NCBI RefSeq assembly: GCF_014651875.1
Contig: NZ_BMXS01000006.1
Location: forward strand, 1-64,000
Reading direction: 5' to 3'
Origin: Litchfieldella qijiaojingensis
GTDB taxonomy: Bacteria > Pseudomonadota > Gammaproteobacteria > Pseudomonadales > Halomonadaceae
DNA length: 64,000 bases
The notes beneath the pieces are model-generated. The model was not told the origin of the DNA. It worked only from the letters and a program-made list of their open reading frames with translations, and ran no database searches. Shown in pieces: positions 56,800 through 64,000 of this stretch; positions within the stretch are counted from its first letter, which is position 1, and each line of letters starts with the position of its first letter. The translations under genes and the position numbers were made by a program.

Positions 56800-59156
56800 T
56801 GGCGACGAGAGAAGTTCCGGGCCGACTCGATCTAGTGGCCGTGGCTGGCGTCTCCGCCGCTCTGCTGGCCCTGGAAGTCCTGCTGCTGCGACTGTTTGAG
56901 TTCAGCCACTGGTATCACTTCGCCGGGTTGGCCATTTCGCTGGCGTTGCTGGGCCTGGGGGCGGCGGGTACCACCCTGGCACTGGCCGGCCGCTACCGTT
57001 TCAGCCGCGGCGACGGCTGGTTCCTTAGCGGTTTGGGGATCACCGGTGCCGGTTTCCTGCTGCTGATCGTGCTGCAGTCACGGGTCGCGCTGCGCCCGGT
57101 GTTCGCTGGCTGGGATCTGGGTGAGCTTGCGCGCCTGCTGCTGGTGGACTTCGTTGCCTTCGTGCCCTTCTACGGGACCGGCCTGGCGATTGGCCAAGTC
57201 TTCTTGCGTTGGCCTGGTCGTACTCGGTCCCTGTACGCGGCCAATCTGCTCGGCAGCGGAGTGGGCAGCCTGGGGGCTGCGCTACTGCTGGTGATCGTGC
57301 CAGTGACGACGGCCCTGGCAGTGGTCGCCGTGCTGTTGTTCGCCTTGGGAAGCGTACTGGGGCTCGCTCATGAGCGACGGGGTGCGGGTGCTCTATGCGC
57401 CTTGGGTATGCTGCTGGCCCTGGCCGCCGCCATTCGCCCACCCGAACCAGCCGTATCGGACTTCAAGGCGCTGGCCGAGATCCGCCAGTTGCCCGGTGTC
57501 GAGACGCTGGCGGTCCGTCCCGGTCTGCTGGGCCGGCTTGCGCTGTTCCGTGCCGATAGCCTGCGTTTCGCGCCGGGGTTGAGCCTGGGCTGGACCGAGA
57601 ACGTGCCATCGGTGGATGCGGTGGTAATCGGCAGCGACCGGGTGGTGCCCGTGGCGCGAAGGTGGCCGGCCGAGGCGGATCACATGCGTGCCTCGCTGGC
57701 CGGCTTGCCCATGCAACTGCGCCCCTCCGGCCGGGTGCTGGTAATGGGCAGTGGCGCCTGGCAGACCCCTATTGCAGCCCAAGGTCGGGAGACCACCTGG
57801 GTCGAGCCCGATGGCAGGATCCTCGATATCGCCCGGTCGCGAGGAGCGAGCGAGGCTGGCGTGACACTGGTCGAGGATGGCATCTGGCGTCACTTGATCC
57901 GCGCTACCGACGTTCCTTATTCGATCATCGTCTTCGACATGGCTTGGGAGGAGGGCGACGCCGCTTCCGAGGACTATGCACTCACGGTGGCTGGCCTGGA
58001 GCTGGCCCTGGCACGGCTGGCCTCCGACGGCCTGCTCGCCATTCCGCTGTCACTCGACTATCCGCCTCGTTACTATCCTCGCGCGATGGCCACACTGGAT
58101 CGGGCCTTGCGTCAGCATGGCGCGGCGGAGCCGGGAGAACGGGTGGCCGTGCTGCGTGGCTTGCAGGCGCTGCTAATCCTGGCCTCGCCAACGCCACTGG
58201 GGGAGGCGGATCTTAGTGCGCTGCGGGAATTCGCCGAGCAGTGGCGATTCGACACCGCCTGGCTTCCGGGGCTGACACGTGAGCAGACCAATCGCTATCA
58301 CCGGCTGGAGTCGCCTGTCTTTCATGACGTTGCGCGAGCGTTGTTCGAACAGCGACCGTTACCGCAAGAGGCGAGTCTATTCCATGCGGCTCCAGCCGAG
58401 CTAGACAGCCCCTATCCGTGGCGCTCCCTGGCCTGGAGAGAGGCACCGGGACTCGTCCGCGAGCTGGGTGGGCGTGGCTGGAGCTATCTCGACTGGACGC
58501 TGATCCTGTCGGTGGTGACGACTGTCGTCGTCGCCGTGCTGGCGTTCCTGTTGATCCTGTTGCCGCTGGGGCGGTTGCCACCGATCGGTCGGCCCTTCAG
58601 CCGGCTGTCGGTTGCCGGTTATTTCACCGCGCTCGGCCTGGGCTACATCGTCGTGGAACTGGCGTTCTTCCAGCGCCTGATCCTGTACCTCGGCGAGCCG
58701 GTGCTTGCCGCGGCGTTGGTCTTCGCCACCTTCCTGGTCGGCTCCGGCATCGGCAGCGCCATGACCCCGGAAAGCGCCAGCCGTACCAGTGTGGTGCGGA
58801 TCTACGCCGCCGTGGCCATTGGCCTGGCGCTGGCGCTGGTGCCATTCCTGGCCGTTCGCGATCTCAGCGCTCCCGACTTTCTCCTGCGTGCCATGCTGCT
58901 GATCGTGCTGCTGCTGCCCTTGGCCTGGGCCATGGGCCGCCCCTTCCCCTGGGCGTTGCGTCAGCTCGCCGGCGAGGACCGCTGGATACCGTGGGCCTGG
59001 GGCATCAATGGCTTCGCCTCGGTGCTGGGGGCTTCGCTGGCGCCGCTGCTTTCCGTTCACTTCGGCCAGAGCACGACCCTAGCGGCGGGTGCGCTCTGTT
59101 ATGTACTGGCCTTCACCATCGCCGGGCACTGGCTGGCACGTATGAATCGCGGGTGA
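56799..59156 (+). CDS. Large membrane protein with spermidine-synthase-like domain
   Basis: This 785-residue protein has about seven helices in residues 10-205, a soluble region (about 210-560) with a Rossmann-like part (GRVLVMGSGAWQTPIAAQ, then ETTWVEPDGRILDIARSR and YSIIVFDMAWEEGDAASEDY), and about seven helices in the C-terminal third. The arrangement is that of membrane-bound spermidine-synthase-like proteins (MFS-like helices flanking a SpeE-like fold). Substrate and activity are unknown. It overlaps the isoaspartyl methyltransferase gene by one base. Confidence 0.75.
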   Translation: MATREVPGRLDLVAVAGVSAALLALEVLLLRLFEFSHWYHFAGLAISLALLGLGAAGTTLALAGRYRFSRGDGWFLSGLGITGAGFLLLIVLQSRVALRPVFAGWDLGELARLLLVDFVAFVPFYGTGLAIGQVFLRWPGRTRSLYAANLLGSGVGSLGAALLLVIVPVTTALAVVAVLLFALGSVLGLAHERRGAGALCALGMLLALAAAIRPPEPAVSDFKALAEIRQLPGVETLAVRPGLLGRLALFRADSLRFAPGLSLGWTENVPSVDAVVIGSDRVVPVARRWPAEADHMRASLAGLPMQLRPSGRVLVMGSGAWQTPIAAQGRETTWVEPDGRILDIARSRGASEAGVTLVEDGIWRHLIRATDVPYSIIVFDMAWEEGDAASEDYALTVAGLELALARLASDGLLAIPLSLDYPPRYYPRAMATLDRALRQHGAAEPGERVAVLRGLQALLILASPTPLGEADLSALREFAEQWRFDTAWLPGLTREQTNRYHRLESPVFHDVARALFEQRPLPQEASLFHAAPAELDSPYPWRSLAWREAPGLVRELGGRGWSYLDWTLILSVVTTVVVAVLAFLLILLPLGRLPPIGRPFSRLSVAGYFTALGLGYIVVELAFFQRLILYLGEPVLAAALVFATFLVGSGIGSAMTPESASRTSVVRIYAAVAIGLALALVPFLAVRDLSAPDFLLRAMLLIVLLLPLAWAMGRPFPWALRQLAGEDRWIPWAWGINGFASVLGASLAPLLSVHFGQSTTLAAGALCYVLAFTIAGHWLARMNRG

Positions 59157-59217
59157 CCCCTCGGGGCATTTTCCTTCTTCCGTCTCCATCTCCTACTGTG
59201 TAGGAAAGGGAGACGCC

Positions 59218-61740
59218 ATGAGAAGAAGCTTGCTTGCGGTCGCGGCATTGCTGTTCGCCGTGGTACTCGTCGTTGTCGTGCGTCCCGGACCCTCGGATTC
59301 ACCGCCACGGTCGGCAGTGTCGAGTGAACAGGGGGATGCAGCGGAGATCGCCAACCGGCGTGGCGCGCTGGTGGATCAGGTCGTGTTCACCCAGGAGTCG
59401 GATGTGGGCCAGGTGACCGGGTTGATCGAGGCGGGCTCACACCATGTCTTCACCCAGGGGATCACCAGTACCACCGTATTCCAACGGATACGCGACTCGT
59501 TGGCCACGGCGTATGACATTTCCTATGGCACCAATGCCGAGCTTACCCTCAACCCCGTTGGCCCTACCTTTGCCAACGGTGAGCTCAATCCCTTCCATGT
59601 GCCGGAGATACGCGAGGCACTCAATTGGCTGGTCGATCGTAACTACATTGCCGAGGAAATCTACGGCGGCCTGGCCGTGCCACGCTTCCTGCCACTGAAT
59701 ACCGCCTTTCCGGACTATGCCCGCCTGGCCGACGTGGCTCGCGAACTGGAGCTGCGCTATGCGCATGATCCGCAAAGGGCAAGGGAGGTAATCCAGCGGG
59801 AGATGCAAGCGCTCGGTGTGCGCCTCGTCAATGGCCGCTGGCACCACGAGGGGCAGCCGGTGCGGGTCATCGTGCTGATCCGCACCGAAGACGAGCGTCA
59901 CCGCGTGGGCAATTACATCGCCAATCTGATGGAAGACGTCGGCTTCACCGTCGAGCGGCATTACCGCACGGCGGAGGAGGCCTCGCGGATCTGGATTGGC
60001 GGCGACCCCAAGGCCGGGCGCTGGCATATCTACACCGGTGGCTGGATTGCCGCTGCCATCCAGCGCGATCAGGCACAGAATTTCAGCGATTTCTACACCC
60101 CACGCGGCCGTGCAGAACCGCTGTGGCAAGCCTACGACCCGACGCCGGAATTCGACGAGCTCGCCGAACGCCTGCAACGGCGCGACTACCAGAGCAGGGA
60201 AGAGCGCCAGGACATGATGGCACACGCCCTGGCGCTTGCGATGGAGAATTCGGTGCGCATCTGGCTGGTGGACCAGCTCAATGTTTCGGCGCGTTCGAGC
60301 AACGTGCAAGTCGCCACCGACCTGGCGGGTGGCTTGTCCGGTTCGATACTGTGGCCCTATACCGTGCGCTTCAAGGACCGTGTCGGCGGGGAGATGGTGT
60401 TCGGCTCGCCCGACCTACTGACCGAGCCTTGGAATCCGATCGCGGGCAGCAATTGGATCTTCGATCAGATGATCATCCGCTCGCTGCAGGATCCGTCCCT
60501 GATTCCCGACCCCTTCACTGGCTTGTATTGGCCACAACGGATCGCGAGTGCGGAGGTGGTGGTGCAAAAGGATGTCCCGGTCACTCGCACGCTGGACTGG
60601 CTCAGCGTGAAGACCGCCGCCGAGATCAAGGTGCCCGACGAGGCCTGGATCGACTGGGACGCCAAAGCCGGACGTTTCGTGACGGTGGGCGAGAAGCACG
60701 AGGATGGCATCACGGCACGCATCTGTGTGCGGATTCGTTACGAGGAGGGATATCTCGAGCGCCGCTGGCACGACGGGTCGCGGGTCTCGCTGGCCGATGT
60801 TGTGTTGCCGTGGATTCTGACCTTTGCCCGTGCCGATCCGGACAGTCGGCTGCATGACGTGGCACACCTCCCCGTATTCGAGGCGTTCCAGCGGCATTTC
60901 CGTGGCTGGCATATCGCATCCACCGAGCCGCTGGTGATCGAGATTTACAGCGACCAGATCTATCCCGATGCGGAAACCATCGTCGCCGCCTGGGCTCCGA
61001 ACACTACCCCATGGCATGTGCTGAGCCTGGGGATCCTGGCCGAGCGCAATGGCGAACTGGCGTTCTCCTCGAACAAGGCCGATCGCCAGCGCGTGGATTG
61101 GATGAGTCTGGTGGCAGGGCCCAGCATCCCGGTACTGGAGCGTCATTTGCAGCGGGCGCGCGAGCAGGGCTTCGTCCCCTATCCGGCAGTGCTGAAGGAA
61201 CTGATACGTGAGGGTGAGGCCACTGAGCGCTATCGTGCCCTGTCCGACTGGCATCGGCAGCGAAACCATTTCTGGGTGGGAGATGGCCCCTTCTATCTGC
61301 ACTCGGTGCATCCGGTAGCGGGTAGCGTCGTACTGCGCCGCTACGAGGACTTTCCCGACCCGGCCGACAAGTGGCTGCGCTTTACCGAGCCGGAGATTCC
61401 GGAACTGGATCTCGACGGGCCGATGGTCGTGGAAAGCGGGGAGGGCGCGACGTTCTCGCTGGCGATCACCTTCGAAGGCGAACCCTATGCCCGCAAAGCG
61501 ATCGAGCAGGCACAGTTCCTGTTGTTCGATGGGCGTGGCGAACTGGCCAGGAAGGGCAACGCCAAGGCACTCGGTAACGGCCACTGGCAAGTCTCGCTGC
61601 CACCCGAAACGGTTGCGAAACTGGGGCATGGCGCCAACAGTCTGGAACTGGCCGTCACCAGTCGGCGGGTGGCACTGCCATCGTTCGCCTCGCACGTCTT
61701 CGCCACGGTCCCGGAAGGTGGTTGGAGGAACTCGCCATGA
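59218..61740 (+). CDS. Large ABC substrate-binding protein (SBP family 5 type)
   Basis: This 840-residue exported protein begins with a signal sequence (RRSLLAVAALLFAVVLVVVV). Its SBP-5 motifs occur in an unusual order: ALNWLVDRNYIAEEIYGGLA and the region normally late in the protein come first, and the segment EPWNPIAGSNWIFDQMIIRS plus LYWPQRIASAEV, normally early, comes near residue 405. It is longer than ordinary DppA/OppA proteins and matches a family of permuted or duplicated binding proteins known mainly from other phyla. It overlaps the first permease gene (ATGA) and starts the operon. Confidence 0.85.
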   Translation: MRRSLLAVAALLFAVVLVVVVRPGPSDSPPRSAVSSEQGDAAEIANRRGALVDQVVFTQESDVGQVTGLIEAGSHHVFTQGITSTTVFQRIRDSLATAYDISYGTNAELTLNPVGPTFANGELNPFHVPEIREALNWLVDRNYIAEEIYGGLAVPRFLPLNTAFPDYARLADVARELELRYAHDPQRAREVIQREMQALGVRLVNGRWHHEGQPVRVIVLIRTEDERHRVGNYIANLMEDVGFTVERHYRTAEEASRIWIGGDPKAGRWHIYTGGWIAAAIQRDQAQNFSDFYTPRGRAEPLWQAYDPTPEFDELAERLQRRDYQSREERQDMMAHALALAMENSVRIWLVDQLNVSARSSNVQVATDLAGGLSGSILWPYTVRFKDRVGGEMVFGSPDLLTEPWNPIAGSNWIFDQMIIRSLQDPSLIPDPFTGLYWPQRIASAEVVVQKDVPVTRTLDWLSVKTAAEIKVPDEAWIDWDAKAGRFVTVGEKHEDGITARICVRIRYEEGYLERRWHDGSRVSLADVVLPWILTFARADPDSRLHDVAHLPVFEAFQRHFRGWHIASTEPLVIEIYSDQIYPDAETIVAAWAPNTTPWHVLSLGILAERNGELAFSSNKADRQRVDWMSLVAGPSIPVLERHLQRAREQGFVPYPAVLKELIREGEATERYRALSDWHRQRNHFWVGDGPFYLHSVHPVAGSVVLRRYEDFPDPADKWLRFTEPEIPELDLDGPMVVESGEGATFSLAITFEGEPYARKAIEQAQFLLFDGRGELARKGNAKALGNGHWQVSLPPETVAKLGHGANSLELAVTSRRVALPSFASHVFATVPEGGWRNSP

Positions 61741-62855
61741 GCCGGGAAACAGCGACTCGTTCCCCCGCCGGGCGTGGTCTCATGCGTGATCTGCGGCGCC
61801 TGTCGATCTATACCGTCAAGCGTCTGCTGGCGCTTTTCGTTACCGTGCTGGTCGGGGTCTACCTGACCATCGTCATTGCCAACATGGGGGGGCAGGTCGA
61901 CGAGCTGCGCATGGTGCAGATCCGCAGCGAGGCTGCCGAATCGGTGCGAGCCAATCCGGACTTCCAGGGCATGAGCTCCGAGGAGCGCAACCAACTGATC
62001 CAGCGTCGCGTGGCACTTGAGGTGGAGCGGTTGCGCCTGGACGAGCCCTTCATCCTGCGTAGCGTCGACTATCTCCAGCAGGCCATCAGCCTCAACCTGG
62101 GGCGCGCCGAGCAGATGCACAGCGACCGTGGCTCGCGCCAGGTCTACGACATCATCGTCGAGCGTCTGCCGGCGACCCTGCTGCTGTTCGGTACCGCCAA
62201 TCTGCTGGTGTTCTTCGTTTCGGTATTCAGCGCGTTGTCGCTATCGAGACGCTACGGCAGCTTGCTGGATCGCTGCGTGATTGCCCTGGCGCCGAGTTCG
62301 GCGGCACCAGGGTGGTTCTACGGCATCTTCCTGATCCTGCTGTTCGCTTTCGTCATGCCGGTGCTGCCCGCCAGTGGCATGGTAGCGGCGCCGCCGCCCG
62401 AGGGGATCTGGGCCTATGCGGCGAGCGTGCTGCGTCACATGCTGCTGCCGCTCACCGCCATGTTCGTGTCGCAACTGTTCGTTTCCATCTACTCCTGGCG
62501 CACCTTCTTCCTGATCCATTCCAGCGAGGACTACGTGGAAATGGCTCGGGCCAAGGGACTGCCTTCGAACCTCATCGAGCGGCGTTACATCCTGCGCCCG
62601 ACCCTGGCACCGATCATCACCAGTTTCCTGCTGATGCTGGTCGGGCTATGGAGTGGCGCGATCATCCTCGAGCAGGTATTCAACTGGCCGGGGCTGGGGT
62701 CGTTGCTGTTCCAGGCCATTGGCCACCGCGACACCCCTGTGATCATCGGCTCGGTGGTGATCTTCGCTTACCTGCTGGCGATGACGGTGTTCCTGCTGGA
62801 CATCCTCTATGCGCTACTGGATCCGCGCATCCGGATCGAGGGGGGCGAGCGATGA
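61737..62855 (+). CDS. ABC transporter permease (DppB/OppB-like)
   Basis: The 372-residue protein from MSRETATRSP has a cytoplasmic leader, one helix (LLALFVTVLVGVYLTIVIAN), a periplasmic region and five further helices. The EAA-type loop is EMARAKGLPSNLIERRYILR. A long segment of about 80 residues (QVDELRMVQIRSEAAESVRA onward) between helices 1 and 2 is typical of the DppB branch. Its stop overlaps the next ATG (ATGA). Confidence 0.92.
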   Translation: MSRETATRSPAGRGLMRDLRRLSIYTVKRLLALFVTVLVGVYLTIVIANMGGQVDELRMVQIRSEAAESVRANPDFQGMSSEERNQLIQRRVALEVERLRLDEPFILRSVDYLQQAISLNLGRAEQMHSDRGSRQVYDIIVERLPATLLLFGTANLLVFFVSVFSALSLSRRYGSLLDRCVIALAPSSAAPGWFYGIFLILLFAFVMPVLPASGMVAAPPPEGIWAYAASVLRHMLLPLTAMFVSQLFVSIYSWRTFFLIHSSEDYVEMARAKGLPSNLIERRYILRPTLAPIITSFLLMLVGLWSGAIILEQVFNWPGLGSLLFQAIGHRDTPVIIGSVVIFAYLLAMTVFLLDILYALLDPRIRIEGGER

Positions 62856-64000
62856 CGGGCTGGCTCGATGGTTTGCGCGAACTGCGCCGCTATCCCTCGG
62901 CAATCCTGGGCATGGCGATCATCGCCCTGTTGGTAGGGCTGTCTATTTATACCGTTGTTGCCATCCCCTATTCCCAGGCGCTGGAGTTGTGGCGTGGCGG
63001 CGAGCACTGGCGGATGACCCCGGCCAACGCCGGGCCGGTATGGGCCGACCGCCTGCTCGGTGGTCGGCAGCCCATGACCATCAGTGTGTCCAGTGCCGGC
63101 GCAGACATCGAGGAGCGTGCCTTCGAAGGCGGTCGACGCCTGCGGATTCCCTTGACCTTCGAATACGAGCACGAAGGCTTCCCCAGCGAGATCAACCTGT
63201 TCCTGCGTGCCGAGGGACACGAGCAAACGCCTTTCGCGCGATTGGTGTGGGAGACGCCCGACGGTCGCGAGATCTCGCTGGGCGGGCATCGCATCGGTCG
63301 CCGCGAACGGATTTCGATTTCCCAGAACCGTGCACTCGAGCGCCGGCTGGGAGGCATGGTGCCCCACGTGGGGTTGCTGGCCGAGCCCGACACGCAGCAG
63401 GCACCCCGAGTCCAGCCGGGTCGCTACACACTGACGTTGGACGCGGTGGTGTTCGATGAAAAGGCGGATCTCGAGACCAACCTGGTGCTCTATGGCCGAG
63501 TGCATGGCATCGCCGGTACCGACCACCAACGCCGCGACCTGCAAGTCGCGCTGATGTGGGGCACGCCGGTGGCACTGGCCTTCGGCTTGCTGGCGGCGGT
63601 GGGCACTACCGTGACCACGTTGATCATCGCCGCGCTGGGTGTGTGGTACCGGGGATGGATCGATGCGACCATCCAGCGGCTCACCGAGGTCAACATGATC
63701 CTGCCGTTGCTGCCGGTGCTGGTGATGGTCGGCACACTGTACTCCACCAGTATCTGGTTGATGCTCGGTGTCGTAGTGCTGCTGGGCATTTTCAGCGCCG
63801 GTATCAAGATGTACCGGGCGATGCTGCTGCCAATCCGCGAAGCGCCCTATATCGAGGCGGCCCAGGCGTATGGCGCCAGCAACTTGCGTATCGTGATGCG
63901 CTACATGATCCCGCGCATCCTGCCGGTGCTGATCCCGACCTTCGTCACCCTGATTCCCACCTTCGTGTTCCTGGAGGCCTCGCTGGCCGTGCTGGGGCTA
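62852..64000 (+). CDS. ABC transporter permease (DppC/OppC-like), partial
   Basis: The gene starts at ATG 62852 and runs past the window end (383 codons visible). It has a first helix (AILGMAIIALLVGLSIYTVV), then a soluble insertion of about 190 residues with several beta-strand-like stretches (RIPLTFEYEHEGFPSEINLF), then further helices and the EAA loop APYIEAAQAYGASNLRIVMR. Ordinary DppC proteins lack so large an insert. Together with the unusual binding protein this suggests an atypical peptide importer. The ATPase genes should follow outside the window. Confidence 0.9.
   Translation, partial: MTGWLDGLRELRRYPSAILGMAIIALLVGLSIYTVVAIPYSQALELWRGGEHWRMTPANAGPVWADRLLGGRQPMTISVSSAGADIEERAFEGGRRLRIPLTFEYEHEGFPSEINLFLRAEGHEQTPFARLVWETPDGREISLGGHRIGRRERISISQNRALERRLGGMVPHVGLLAEPDTQQAPRVQPGRYTLTLDAVVFDEKADLETNLVLYGRVHGIAGTDHQRRDLQVALMWGTPVALAFGLLAAVGTTVTTLIIAALGVWYRGWIDATIQRLTEVNMILPLLPVLVMVGTLYSTSIWLMLGVVVLLGIFSAGIKMYRAMLLPIREAPYIEAAQAYGASNLRIVMRYMIPRILPVLIPTFVTLIPTFVFLEASLAVLGL

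Noticed and set aside
60415-61695. 426-codon antisense frame within the binding-protein gene
   Set aside because: The plus-strand gene is clear from SBP-5 motifs. This frame has no family resemblance.
1-64000. CRISPR arrays, rRNA or tRNA genes, prophage structural genes
   Set aside because: No regularly spaced identical repeats, no rRNA-like conserved stretches and no cloverleaf candidates were seen by eye. A tRNAscan or CRISPR finder run would be decisive.

Overview
The window looks like chromosome from a Halomonas-type gammaproteobacterium (Halomonadaceae). This is inferred from GC-rich codon use, dbpA next to a bacterial RIO1 kinase, a YeeN-type YebC protein, a polyamine-type ABC operon and many LysR regulators with divergent targets. 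No rRNA, tRNA or CRISPR array was seen. Most genes are ordinary chromosomal or accessory functions, but the first 51 kb also carries many gene stubs and duplicated gene ends.

Layout. 1-126: terminus of an IS3-family element. 247-2524: cold-shock protein, beta-propeller protein and a TPR/HTH regulator. 2634-5271: DUF899 gene, then an AT-rich DUF2167 gene bracketed by two copies of the DUF899 3' end. 5291-9110: CadC-like membrane regulator divergent from a small secreted protein, then an AlkZ/YcaQ-like protein. 9276-12163: RhuM fragment, yghU, an hsdS stub and a RhuM-Fic fusion bracketed by copies of the yghU tail. 12268-18212: two LysR/transporter pairs, GlxA and RhuM fragments, and an RlpA-like protein. 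18586-22882: acetyltransferase, a deleted and split DUF2157/GDYXXLXY locus interrupted by a DsbA-like/metallo-beta-lactamase/LysR block, and a truncated YciI gene. 23032-29267: polyamine-type ABC transporter operon ending in a P1 peptidase, with a divergent RpiR regulator. 29467-36000: hydrolase, lipoproteins, HIT protein, methyltransferase, an AT-rich PilZ/HD-GYP-like gene, an MBL hydrolase behind a MerR-type promoter, and a lytic transglycosylase-like lipoprotein. 36110-44783: regulator/enzyme pairs (MmyB-type/aldo-keto reductase, TetR/methyltransferase, LysR/PhzF), a secreted AhpD-like protein, and a diguanylate cyclase. 44924-52578: HtpX-like protease, secreted DUF5602-like protein, creatininase, tautomerase, MazG-like protein, aminotransferase pseudogene, isochorismatase plus GlxA regulator, Bem46-like hydrolase and an SPW protein. 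52668-64000: yeeN, dbpA, RIO1 kinase, a predicted exported isoaspartyl methyltransferase overlapping a membrane spermidine-synthase-like gene, and an oligopeptide-type ABC operon that leaves the window.

The most interesting pattern is structural. At four places the 3' end of a resident gene, sometimes with its terminator, appears twice as diverged direct repeats with accessory cargo between them. A fifth, weaker case involves a MerR-type promoter box. The cargo includes a DUF2167 protein, an hsdS stub plus RhuM-Fic, an AhpD-like protein, and an isochorismatase plus its regulator. No integrase is present. This would fit integration of circular or related DNA by recombination at gene 3' ends, and would explain the many gene stubs, but it is an inference.
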